The notes beneath the pieces are model-generated. The model was given only the letters and a program-made list of their open reading frames with translations. It searched no databases and was not told the origin of the DNA. Source: Rhodoflexus caldus (GTDB taxonomy: Bacteria; Bacteroidota; Bacteroidia; Cytophagales; Thermoflexibacteraceae). From it: a stretch of 64,000 nucleotides of DNA. The stretch covers positions 434,001 through 498,000 of the forward strand of contig NZ_JAJPRF010000001.1 of assembly GCF_021206925.1 (NCBI RefSeq), in the 5' to 3' direction. Made by a program: the position numbers and the translations under genes. Positions 43,121 to 50,700 of this stretch are shown here, piece after piece (position 1 is the first letter of the stretch; every line of letters starts with the position of its first letter).

Positions 43121-43191
43121 CGACGAAACGGGCGTTTTATCCGATGAACCTTCTAAGAAAAATCGATGAAACAGGCATTTTATCCGATTTC
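43121..43191. repeat. Short repeats CGATGAAACAGGC-N-TTTTATCCGAT, first pair
   Basis: Related ~25-bp motifs start at 43121 (CGACGAAACGGGC, then GTTTTATCCGAT) and 43164 (CGATGAAACAGGC, then ATTTTATCCGAT). A second pair starts at 43456 and 43497 in copy 2. Spacing is 43 and 41 bp, about four helical turns. Possible protein-binding sites upstream of the tandem units. Confidence 0.6.
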
Positions 43192-43313
43192 GATAAAAGG
43201 TGCATTTACCCTAAGCCCCGTTTTGTGCCTGCATCCTCAACAAATTTGGTGCTGTATAAGCCGTGTTTCGTCGTTGTCCAATATTGATTTTGTACAAGTT
43301 GATACGCGAGCAT

Positions 43314-43348
43314 AAAAAAAGAGCCTGCTCTCAGGGAGGGCAGGCTCT
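43314..43348 (-). terminator. Terminator of tandem unit copy 2
   Basis: Minus strand AGAGCCTGC (43348-43340) pairs perfectly with GCAGGCTCT (43328-43320), followed by a T run to 43314. Confidence 0.85.
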
Positions 43349-43354
43349 ACAGCT

Positions 43355-43405
43355 TTAACAATTAAACCAAATAATCCTTAAAAAATGTTGAATCTTGTTC
43401 TTCAA
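43355..43405 (-). CDS. Possible 16-residue leader peptide, copy 2
   Basis: TTG start, peptide MKNKIQHFLRIIWFNC, stop TAA just before the terminator; same as copy 1 except residue 6. Coding status unproven. Confidence 0.25.
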   Translation of the reverse strand: MKNKIQHFLRIIWFNC

Positions 43406-43536
43406 CTCTCTCTGGTGCGAAGGTAAGCAATCCAACAATACAATTTTTAACTATTCGATGAAACAGGCGATTTTTCCGACGAAGTCCTCAAAAAGCCGAT
43501 AAAACGGCCATTTTCCCGATTTTTATCGGGGATGAA

Positions 43537-44676
43537 TTATTTCAAAAGTCCGCGGGAAATTACAATTTTCTGAATCTCGGAAGTGCCCTCATAAATTTGG
43601 GTAATCTTCGCATCGCGCATCAGACGCTCTACGTGGAACTCCTTCACGTAGCCGTAGCCGCCGTGGATTTGTACCGCTTCTGTGGTAACATCCATTGCTA
43701 CCTGCGAAGCAAAGAGTTTCGCCATTGCACTTGCATGTGCATAGTCGGCGTGCTCATCTTTCAGATAAGCCGCTTTGAGGCAAAGCAGGCGTGCCGCTTC
43801 TATCTGAGTAGCCATATCGGCGAGCTTAAAGGCAATCGCCTGATGTTTATGAATTTCCTGACCAAAGGCTTTGCGCTCTTTGGAGTATTTCAGTGCCAAT
43901 TCGTAAGCACCGGAAGCAATGCCCAATGCTTGTGCGGCAATACCGATACGCCCGCCGTTGAGTGTTTCCATGGCAAAAGTGAACCCGAACCCGTCTTCGC
44001 CGATGCGGTTTGCTTTGGGCACTTTTACGTCGGTAAACATCAGCGAGTGGGTATCTGAACCGCGGATGCCGAGTTTGTTCTCTTTTTTGCCAACCACAAA
44101 ACCGGGCGTATCGCGCTCCACAATCAGCGCATTAATCCCTTTGTGTCTTTTTTCGGGATAAGTTTGTGCAATCACAATGTAAACAGAGGCGCTGTTGCCG
44201 TTGGTAATCCAGTTTTTAGTACCGTTGAGCAGGTAATAGTCGCCCATGTCAATGGCTGTGGTGCGCTGGCTGGTTGCATCGCTGCCCGCTTCAGGCTCTG
44301 AAAGGCAAAACGCACCGATGATTTCTCCTTTTGCCAGACGCGGAAGGTACTTGCGCTTTTGCTCTTCGGTACCGAAAGTTTCCAACCCCCAGCAAACAAG
44401 CGAATTGTTTACCGACATACATACCGAAGCGGAAGCATCTACTTTGGAAATTTCTTCCATAGCCAGCACATACGAAATCGTATCCATGCCGCTGCCCCCG
44501 TATTCGGGCGACACCATCATACCCATAAAACCTAACTCTCCCATTTTTTTGATTTGCTCGGCAGGGAAAATCTGGTGCTCATCGCGTTCAATTACACCCG
44601 GCAGCAATTCGGTTTGTGCAAACTCACGTGCAGCCTGCCGCACAGCCAGGTGCTCTTCTGTCAGTTGAAAATTCAT
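43537..44676 (-). CDS. Acyl-CoA dehydrogenase
   Basis: 379 residues, the standard length of the short-chain acyl-CoA dehydrogenase family. Motifs: AFCLSEPEAGSDATSQRTTA (FAD/substrate), GTKNWITNGNSA, FGQEIHKHQAIAFKLADMA, and the C-terminal QIHGGYGYVKEFHVERLMRD with KITQIYEGTSEIQKIVISR, where the catalytic Glu lies in YEGTSE. It oxidises acyl-CoA in fatty-acid or branched-chain amino-acid breakdown and feeds the electron-transfer flavoprotein. -7 element at 44714-44721. Confidence 0.95.
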   Translation of the reverse strand: MNFQLTEEHLAVRQAAREFAQTELLPGVIERDEHQIFPAEQIKKMGELGFMGMMVSPEYGGSGMDTISYVLAMEEISKVDASASVCMSVNNSLVCWGLETFGTEEQKRKYLPRLAKGEIIGAFCLSEPEAGSDATSQRTTAIDMGDYYLLNGTKNWITNGNSASVYIVIAQTYPEKRHKGINALIVERDTPGFVVGKKENKLGIRGSDTHSLMFTDVKVPKANRIGEDGFGFTFAMETLNGGRIGIAAQALGIASGAYELALKYSKERKAFGQEIHKHQAIAFKLADMATQIEAARLLCLKAAYLKDEHADYAHASAMAKLFASQVAMDVTTEAVQIHGGYGYVKEFHVERLMRDAKITQIYEGTSEIQKIVISRGLLK

Positions 44677-44713
44677 AATCTAAATGCTGTTTGGTTGGAG
44701 AAATATACGGCTT

Positions 44714-44721
44714 CAAATTTA
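44714..44721 (-). promoter_or_regulatory. -7 element upstream of acyl-CoA dehydrogenase
   Basis: Minus strand TAAATTTG, exact match, 38 bp before the start codon; no TTG at -33. Confidence 0.4.
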
Positions 44722-44869
44722 GCGGCTTTTTTGCAGGAATCGGATATGTTTTACAAAAAAGTATGCGTGCATACCAATTACCTCTTGCAGCGGATTTTAT
44801 TAAATCGGCCGCCATTTCTGCATTTCACATCAGTTCTCGTAAATTGCCGCGTTTTTCATCTGAAACACT

Positions 44870-45598
44870 ATGTTCGACGTATTGTTTACCTCCGAAGGCA
44901 TCATCAGTTTGCTTACGCTGACTGCCCTTGAAATTGTTTTAGGCATTGATAACGTAATTTTTATTTCCATCATCGCTTCCCGACTGCCTGCCGCACAGCA
45001 ACCAACAGGCAGAAGAGTGGGGCTGTTATCTGCCTTGGTTGTTCGCTTGCTGCTGCTTATGGTCGTGCAATGGATTATAGGGCTGAATGCAGACTTGTTT
45101 ACCTTTATGGACATTGGATTCAGCGGAAAAGACCTGATTTTGATGGCCGGCGGCCTGTTTCTGATAGCCAAAAGCACCTCGGAGATTCACGCCAAAATGG
45201 AACACGCCGGCAAAACGGAAGACGAGCTAAAAAACACAATCACGGCCGGTTTTATGCTGGTTATGGCGCAAATCATTTTTGTGGATATTGTTTTTTCTTT
45301 TGACTCTATCCTGACCGCGATTGGCTTGGTAAAAGAAATCATCATTATGGCTATTGCCATTATTATTTCCATTGGCGTAATGGTAGCATTTGTAAACCAA
45401 ATCAGCGAATACGTAGAACGCCACCCCACGGTAAAAATGCTGGCACTGTCATTTCTGATTATGATTGGCGTATTGTTGGTTGCCGAAGGTTTAGATTTCC
45501 ACTTTCCAAAGGGTTATGTGTACTTTGCAATGGCCTATTCCTTCATTGTAGAACTGCTCAATATTCGCTTGCGCAAAAAAAGCGGCGCAAAGTTTTGA
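44870..45598 (+). CDS. TerC-family integral membrane protein
   Basis: 242 residues, seven predicted membrane helices. The family signature is present: ALEIVLGIDNVIFISIIASR in helix 1 and IIFVDIVFSFDSILTAIGLV in helix 4, both with conserved acidic residues in the membrane that probably bind metal. TerC proteins are Mn2+ exporters that help metallate secreted proteins. Start ATG 44870. The rpsT promoter overlaps its stop codon. Confidence 0.9.
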   Translation: MFDVLFTSEGIISLLTLTALEIVLGIDNVIFISIIASRLPAAQQPTGRRVGLLSALVVRLLLLMVVQWIIGLNADLFTFMDIGFSGKDLILMAGGLFLIAKSTSEIHAKMEHAGKTEDELKNTITAGFMLVMAQIIFVDIVFSFDSILTAIGLVKEIIIMAIAIIISIGVMVAFVNQISEYVERHPTVKMLALSFLIMIGVLLVAEGLDFHFPKGYVYFAMAYSFIVELLNIRLRKKSGAKF

Positions 45599-45624
45599 TA
45601 ATAAGCAAACTACTTCTAATTTTG
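45595..45624 (+). promoter_or_regulatory. Promoter of rpsT
   Basis: TTG (45595-45597), 19 nt, TAATTTTG (45617-45624): full consensus. The TTG lies across the stop codon of the TerC gene. Leader of about 50 nt. Confidence 0.8.
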
Positions 45625-45679
45625 CAGTCCTTATCGGAATTGCAACCAACCGTTTCTGACGATAAATATATTTTGAGCA

Positions 45680-45937
45680 ATGGCAAATCATAAGTCTGCA
45701 TTAAAAAGAATTCGCTCTAACGAAACTAAGCGTGCGCGCAATCGTTATCAGCATAAAACAACTCGCACCTTGATTAAGAATTTGCGTGCGATGAACAACA
45801 AGGAGGAAGCACAAGCTCTGCTGAAAGTTGTTTATTCCAAACTCGACCGTTTGGCTCGCAAAAACATCATCCATTGGAAGAAAGCTGCTAACAACAAGTC
45901 TAAACTGACTAAGTTTGTTGCTTCAATGGCTTCTTAA
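45680..45937 (+). CDS. rpsT: 30S ribosomal protein S20
   Basis: 85 residues, the family length. MANHKSALKRIRSNETKRAR is the S20 signature, with the conserved SKLDRLARKNIIHWKKAANN segment near the end. It binds 16S rRNA in the small subunit body. Own consensus promoter and terminator; single-gene unit. The leader contains no obvious autoregulatory structure. Confidence 0.97.
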   Translation: MANHKSALKRIRSNETKRARNRYQHKTTRTLIKNLRAMNNKEEAQALLKVVYSKLDRLARKNIIHWKKAANNKSKLTKFVASMAS

Positions 45938-45967
45938 TTGAGCCTTCGTTCAAAAGAAATGAAAATC

Positions 45968-45990
45968 AGCCACCTTCAAGGTGGCTTTTC
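45968..45990 (+). terminator. Terminator of rpsT
   Basis: AGCCACC (45968-45974), loop TTCAA, GGTGGCT (45980-45986), then TTTTCTGTTT. Lies 31 bp past the stop codon and only 13-17 bp before the nuoN start. Confidence 0.8.
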
Positions 45991-46002
45991 TGTTTACAGG
46001 CT

Positions 46003-47421
46003 GTGCAACTTTTCCCCGAAAATATCACCCGCGACTTATGGCTGCTGTGGCCTGAAATAGCCGTAGCTGCACTGACAGTGGTTTTATTGATGATACAAAC
46101 AGCTCTTGGCAAGCATCGCAGGCAGTGGTCATCGTGGGCTGTCGGTGTCGGATTGTCGGGTATATTAGCCGCCCTTGCCGCTCAACCTGTCGGCGAAACA
46201 CAGGTGTTTTTCTCAGAAATGCTGCTGGCAAGTCCTTTGGTGTGGCAGTTCCATATGCTGTTAGTGAGCGGAACACTGCTAACCATGCTTCTGGGGCAGA
46301 TTTTCCCGCCCAAACCATTTGCGGATGACAGCAAACCCGAATATTACACTCTGCTCTGCGGTGCATTGCTTGGCTTGCTGCTGATGGTGCGTACGCAAAA
46401 CCTGCTGATGCTGTTCATGGCGCTGGAAACGATTTCCATATGCAGCTACGGCCTTGTTTTTTTTGCTTCCGGAAAAAAAACGACAGAGGCAGGGGTAAAA
46501 TATATTCTGTTCGGTATTTTCTCAAGCGCTCTCATGCTTTATGGCATTTCGTTGTGGTGGAGCGCAACAGGCAGTCTTTCTTTGGCGCAAGTTTCTTCCG
46601 ATGTGCTGCCTGTGTGGGGGGCAAGGTTGGTTTTCCTGCTCATTTTGAGCGGACTGTTATTCAAAACTTCTGCCGTACCGTTTCACATCTGGACTCCCGA
46701 TGTGTTGGAAGGAGCACCGCTGCCTGTTGCCGCCTTCTTTTCCGTTGTGCCCAAAGCGGGTGCATTGGCTGCTATTATGACGCTGCTCACACCCGCCACA
46801 AGTCAGCCGCAGGCGCTCTCAATGCTTTCGGTGCTTGCCATATTGGCCGTACTTACTTTGATTATAGGTACGCTGGCGGCTATTCGGCAGACCAATATGC
46901 GCCGTCTGATGGCATATTCGGCTATTGCGCAGGCAGGTTTTATACTGGCCGCAGCAGTTGCAATGGCACCCACAGCATTAATTTACTATTTGTGGGTATA
47001 TCTGGCGCTCAATTTTCTTGCCTTCGGTGTGATGGCATGGGTAGAGCCTGAACGGCAAAGTCAAGAGATTGGCGCATTTGCAGGGGTTGGCAAAGCAGCA
47101 CCTACAGCAGGAGTTGCTATGTTGGTGGCAATGGCAGGTCTAATCGGCTTACCGCCTACGGCAGGTTTTGCCGCTAAATTACTGGTGTTTTCAGCACTTT
47201 GGCAGCAGTGGCAACAACTGCAAAGCACTTGGCTTATCCTGCTGTTTGTCAGCGGCTTATTTGCTACGGTGATTTCCGTTTACTTCTATTTCAAAGTTCC
47301 TTACCAAATGTTTTTCCGTGAAGGGCAAGTATTGCGCCGACTCTCTATTTTACAGCGATTGTGGCTGATAGTACTCTCCATAGCCGTTATTGCCCTGTTG
47401 GTACTGAACAATTTTCACTAA
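46003..47421 (+). CDS. nuoN: NADH-quinone oxidoreductase subunit N, solitary
   Basis: 472 residues, about 14 membrane helices of the antiporter-like subunit family. Seen: the proton-channel segment LMLFMALETISICSYGLVFF with Glu, TSAVPFHIWTPDVLEGAPLP and FFSVVPKAGALAAIMTLL with the key Lys, and MRRLMAYSAIAQAGFILA. It is the last pump subunit of complex I. The start is GTG 46003, giving MQLFPENITRDLWLL. Unusually no other nuo gene flanks it: rpsT is upstream behind a terminator and a hybrid kinase is convergent downstream. Confidence 0.93.
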   Translation: MQLFPENITRDLWLLWPEIAVAALTVVLLMIQTALGKHRRQWSSWAVGVGLSGILAALAAQPVGETQVFFSEMLLASPLVWQFHMLLVSGTLLTMLLGQIFPPKPFADDSKPEYYTLLCGALLGLLLMVRTQNLLMLFMALETISICSYGLVFFASGKKTTEAGVKYILFGIFSSALMLYGISLWWSATGSLSLAQVSSDVLPVWGARLVFLLILSGLLFKTSAVPFHIWTPDVLEGAPLPVAAFFSVVPKAGALAAIMTLLTPATSQPQALSMLSVLAILAVLTLIIGTLAAIRQTNMRRLMAYSAIAQAGFILAAAVAMAPTALIYYLWVYLALNFLAFGVMAWVEPERQSQEIGAFAGVGKAAPTAGVAMLVAMAGLIGLPPTAGFAAKLLVFSALWQQWQQLQSTWLILLFVSGLFATVISVYFYFKVPYQMFFREGQVLRRLSILQRLWLIVLSIAVIALLVLNNFH

Positions 47422-47521
47422 TTGGTGGTATTGGCAAACAGGCGCAGCGTTTTACCGCATTCGCCTACTCGCTGATTCATCAAATCTTGCATCCTACTTC
47501 CTAAATGTCGGTTTGTGCTGC

Positions 47522-49441
47522 TCACTTGGCAGCCTTATTGTCCGCATCGTCATTGGTCAGGTATTTCAGGATTTTTTCGCGAAGGAATTGCTTGTCAAAC
47601 GGCTTGGCGATAAAGTCGTCCATACCGGCAGCCATGCATCGGTCTACCTCGCCTTTGAGTGCCGAGGCAGTCATTGCAATTATCGGGATGGCGGCTTTGC
47701 TGCGGTCTTCTAACCGACGGATGCTTTGTGCTGCCTTGTAGCCGTCCATTTCAGGCATTTGCACATCCATTAAAACGAGGTCATAATTATTGCGACTGAC
47801 TTCTTCGACCGCCTCTCGTCCATTGCCGACAACGGTTGCTTCCATGCCCCATTTTTTGAGCAGTGCAGTAACCAATACCTGATTGAACTCATTGTCTTCT
47901 GCCAACAAAATACGCGCAAAGGCAGGGCGCTCCGATTCCATAGGAGTACCGGAGGGTTGAGGCGATTGAATGATGGCCGGCGCTGTTTCGGCCGCTTTGC
48001 CAAACCCCATCCGGAAAGTAAATTTACTGCCTATGCCCGGCTTGCTTTGGAGGTGGATAGTACCGCCTTGTAACTCAACCAATTGCTTGCAAATAGAAAG
48101 CCCCAAACCTGTACCACCATACTTGCGCGCCGTATCGCTGCTGGCCTGTGTGAATGTCTCAAAAATTTGTTCGTGCATATCCTCCGGAATACCTATGCCG
48201 GTGTCTTGTACAAACAATTCCAGATGGATTTTATCCCCTGATGAGTCCAACAGCGTAGCACCGATGGTTATGCTCCCCTGCTCGGTAAACTTAATGGCAT
48301 TGCTGAATAGATTGACCAAAATCTGATTCAGCCGAACGGGGTCGCCTATAAAAACGGCCGGTATTTGCTCATCAATAATCACGTGAATGGACAACCCTTT
48401 GGCATCGGCTTTGGGTTTGTGCGAAACCACTAAATTCTGGATGATAGTTCGCAGATTAATCGGGCGCTTTTCAAACGTCATTTTACCCGACGCAATTTTG
48501 GATAAGTCCAAAATATCGTTGATAATCACCAGCAGGTGCTCCGATGAACTGCGGATAATCTCGAGATATTCGCGCTGCATAGATGTCAGGCGAGTATCGA
48601 GCAAAAGGTCTGTCATTCCTATAACGGCATTCATCGGTGTACGAATTTCGTGGCTCATGTTGGCCAGAAACTGTTCTTTGGCTTTGGATGAGTTTTCGGC
48701 TTGTTCTTTGGCAAGAAGAATTGCATCATTTTGCTGTTTGATGCGTGCCAACATCTCATTGAAATTATCCAATAGAACGCCTATTTCATCGGTGCGATGG
48801 CCCAAATTAGGAGCAGACAGGGTGTAATCATAGTTGTGGGAGATGCGCCGGGTCATAGCTGCCAGCGACAAAAGAGGCTCGGAAATGGCCTTTTGCAATC
48901 GTGAAGCCAACAAGAAAGACAACCCCAGCGCTATCAGAAAAACAATGCCAAACACATTGCGATACTGCCGTGCACGCACATAAAGTGGTGCAAGCTCGGA
49001 ACGAATATATACCTCTCCCTCTTTTACGCCTTCATCGCTTACATAGCGTTTGTGTATTTCCAGAGAGTTTCCCAAAAGGTTAAAACTCACCTCCTTGTCG
49101 GCGGGCAATCGCAAAGTATTGTTTACTATGTTACTATCGCGACGGTAGTCAAAAAAAAGTTGTCCGGCACTGTCATAAATAGCGACGGTTGTAATATTAG
49201 GCTCGCCAAGCATTGCTGCGCGCACATTGCGCTGTACGCGGGAGAGCGTATTATAGCGAACCAAGTCTTTGTTCTTTTCGTGTATTTGCAGTGCCTTTTG
49301 CTCCAACTGAGCACGCATTTCATCTTCTTTATTGAAAAAATCGAACACAAAAAGCACAGACATTGCCGACAGCAGTGTTATGGTGCTGACCAATAAGGCA
49401 ATGCTGGTAATTTTGTACTTAATCGATATATTTTCAAACAT
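47522..49441 (-). CDS. Hybrid sensor kinase with HAMP and receiver domains
   Basis: 639 residues from ATG 49441. Helix ([20 protein letters not shown]), periplasmic sensor of about 110 residues, second helix ([20 protein letters not shown]), HAMP ([20 protein letters not shown]), HisKA with His264 in [17 protein letters not shown], HATPase ([35 protein letters not shown]) and a C-terminal receiver with Asp in [15 protein letters not shown]. It is a BarA-like kinase that transfers phosphate onto its own receiver; an Hpt partner is not nearby. A longer frame from 49510 has a poorer start. Confidence 0.92.
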   Translation of the reverse strand: MFENISIKYKITSIALLVSTITLLSAMSVLFVFDFFNKEDEMRAQLEQKALQIHEKNKDLVRYNTLSRVQRNVRAAMLGEPNITTVAIYDSAGQLFFDYRRDSNIVNNTLRLPADKEVSFNLLGNSLEIHKRYVSDEGVKEGEVYIRSELAPLYVRARQYRNVFGIVFLIALGLSFLLASRLQKAISEPLLSLAAMTRRISHNYDYTLSAPNLGHRTDEIGVLLDNFNEMLARIKQQNDAILLAKEQAENSSKAKEQFLANMSHEIRTPMNAVIGMTDLLLDTRLTSMQREYLEIIRSSSEHLLVIINDILDLSKIASGKMTFEKRPINLRTIIQNLVVSHKPKADAKGLSIHVIIDEQIPAVFIGDPVRLNQILVNLFSNAIKFTEQGSITIGATLLDSSGDKIHLELFVQDTGIGIPEDMHEQIFETFTQASSDTARKYGGTGLGLSICKQLVELQGGTIHLQSKPGIGSKFTFRMGFGKAAETAPAIIQSPQPSGTPMESERPAFARILLAEDNEFNQVLVTALLKKWGMEATVVGNGREAVEEVSRNNYDLVLMDVQMPEMDGYKAAQSIRRLEDRSKAAIPIIAMTASALKGEVDRCMAAGMDDFIAKPFDKQFLREKILKYLTNDDADNKAAK

Positions 49442-49496
49442 CGAGGGAACGTTTATAACAGAAACGGTTTTGAGCAATAAAACATTTACTTTTCTT

Positions 49497-49694
49497 ATGA
49501 ACGAAAGCACTTTCTCAAAAATTGTTTACGGGCTGCTGATATTATTTGTTATCGGCACAAGCAGCTGTCAGCGACGCTCCCATTGTCCTCACTACATGAC
49601 CCCAAAGGAGTGGCAAGACAACTATAACAAAAAGATTGAAAAAGATGCAGCAATCAATAAAAGAAAGCGCGACCAGCCCGGCAAACGGCGATAA
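49497..49694 (+). CDS. Small lipoprotein of unknown function
   Basis: 65 residues from ATG 49497. Lipoprotein signal ending LFVIGTSSC (lipobox), then a short basic tail ([20 protein letters not shown] and [11 protein letters not shown]). The mature peptide has 40 residues with two more residues pairing potential (C, H). The gene starts 55 bp from the divergent kinase. A longer in-frame reading from 49332 overlaps that kinase gene and is rejected. Confidence 0.65.
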   Translation: MNESTFSKIVYGLLILFVIGTSSCQRRSHCPHYMTPKEWQDNYNKKIEKDAAINKRKRDQPGKRR

Positions 49695-49731
49695 AACCGC
49701 TGCAACTCACAAAAAGCAGACTAAATTGGCG

Positions 49732-49739
49732 TACTTTTG
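49732..49739 (+). promoter_or_regulatory. -7 element of DUF2911 gene
   Basis: TACTTTTG, exact match, 36 bp before the ATG; no TTG at the -33 distance. Confidence 0.5.
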
Positions 49740-49775
49740 AAACGATATTACACTTAAACACAATCTGCTACCATC

Positions 49776-50630
49776 ATGAAAAATCTGCGTATGAAGCATT
49801 TTGTATTTACGCTCATGGCCATTGCCACTGTCGTAACTGCAAAAGCCCAACTAAACACACCACAACCAAGCCCTGCTGCCAAAATTTCTCAGGCAGTCGG
49901 TTTAGGCGAAATTACCGTTTCTTACTCGCGCCCGTCCATGAAAGGCCGCGTTATTTTCGGCGACCTTGTTCCGTATGGTGCCTTGTGGCGCACAGGTGCT
50001 AATGCCGCCACGAAGTTTACTTTTTCCGAAGATGTAACCATTGGCGGAAAAACTGTTCCCAAAGGCGACTACTCACTGTTTACCATCCCTAACCAAAACA
50101 GTTGGGTTATCATCTTTAACAAAAATGCCACTGCGCAAACCAACAACTACAAACAAGAAGAAGATGTAGTGCGATTCGAAGTGAAGCCTGAGTCGCTGCC
50201 AACCCCTGTTGAATCGTTCACCATCAACTTTGCTGATGTAAAACCCAACAGTGCGGTAGTGGAAATTATGTGGGAAAAAACTGCCGTTCGTTTCCGCATT
50301 GAAACCGAAGTAGACAGCAAAGTAATGGCACAAATTCAGCGCGCCTTAGACCCTAAGAAAGATGCCGGTTTGTACTACCAAATTGCCAGCTATCTGTACG
50401 ACAACAACAAAGACCAAGTACTGGCATATGACCTGATTACCAAGTCGGTAGATATGCAGCCCCAATATTGGACAGTACACCTGAAAGCAAAAATTGAGTA
50501 TAAGCTCGGCAAATTCAAGGAAGCAATTGCCACTGCCGAGCGCTCGATGGCTATGGCAAAAGAAGCAGGCAACAACGACTATGTGCGCCTGAACGAAAAA
50601 CTGATTGCCGAGGCTAAAAAAGGCAAATAG
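49776..50630 (+). CDS. DUF2911-family exported protein
   Basis: 284 residues. Signal peptide (MKHFVFTLMAIATVVTAKAQ, with five residues before it if ATG 49776 is used; ATG 49791 fits better as start of the signal). The DUF2911 domain covers residues 25-185: ITVSYSRPSMKGRVIFGDLV, YGALWRTGANAATKFTFSED, PKGDYSLFTIPN. The C-terminal 90 residues are TPR-like helices (YKLGKFKEAIATAERSMAM). No known role; common in Bacteroidota. Single gene with a bidirectional terminator after it. Confidence 0.88.
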   Translation: MKNLRMKHFVFTLMAIATVVTAKAQLNTPQPSPAAKISQAVGLGEITVSYSRPSMKGRVIFGDLVPYGALWRTGANAATKFTFSEDVTIGGKTVPKGDYSLFTIPNQNSWVIIFNKNATAQTNNYKQEEDVVRFEVKPESLPTPVESFTINFADVKPNSAVVEIMWEKTAVRFRIETEVDSKVMAQIQRALDPKKDAGLYYQIASYLYDNNKDQVLAYDLITKSVDMQPQYWTVHLKAKIEYKLGKFKEAIATAERSMAMAKEAGNNDYVRLNEKLIAEAKKGK

Positions 50631-50652
50631 GTTAAGTATCGTACTCCCATAA

Positions 50653-50689
50653 AAATCCCGACGGTTTTTGGAACATTGTCGGGATTTTG
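50653..50689. terminator. Bidirectional terminator between convergent genes
   Basis: AAAATCCCGAC (50653-50663) pairs with GTCGGGATTTT (50679-50689). T-rich tracts follow on the plus strand (TTTTGCTTTTT) and A/T on the minus strand (ATTTTTAT). It serves both the DUF2911 gene and the NtrY-like kinase gene. Confidence 0.85.
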
Positions 50690-50700
50690 CTTTTTAAGCA

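Larger units (their letters stand above)
42978..43191 (-). repeat. Tandem duplication, copy 1 (next to porU)
   Basis: Copy 1 of a direct repeat with a period of 335 bp (copy 2: 43313-43526). The 100 bp from 42985 to 43085 differ from copy 2 at only two or three positions; the following 60-100 bp are clearly related but diverged. Contains a terminator hairpin, a putative -7 element and a 16-codon frame, all on the minus strand. Confidence 0.85.
43313..43412 (-). ncRNA. Candidate short transcript / leader RNA, copy 2
   Basis: Same organisation as copy 1: one-mismatch -7 element TACCTTCG (43425-43418), stem GTTGAA/TTCAAC, terminator with T7. The stem base change relative to copy 1 keeps pairing (TTCAAC versus TTCGAC). 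It also could terminate read-through from the acyl-CoA dehydrogenase gene. Confidence 0.5.
43313..43526 (-). repeat. Tandem duplication, copy 2
   Basis: Second copy of the 335-bp-period repeat, between the acyl-CoA dehydrogenase stop codon and copy 1. Its conserved 100 bp are 43320-43420; the rest is diverged from copy 1, including the 25-bp motifs at 43456 and 43497. The DNA between the copies (43192-43312) has no gene. Confidence 0.85.

Noticed and set aside
43320-43348. CRISPR-like repeats in the tandem region
   Set aside because: Only two long copies with a 335-bp period and no regular spacers; the structure is terminator-type.
42979-43348. The GAGCCTGC hairpins as an insertion-sequence end pair
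   Set aside because: They are direct, not inverted, repeats; no transposase frame lies between or beside them.
49332-49496. N-terminal extension of the small lipoprotein
   Set aside because: It overlaps the divergent kinase gene and would bury the lipoprotein signal; ATG 49497 gives a proper signal peptide.
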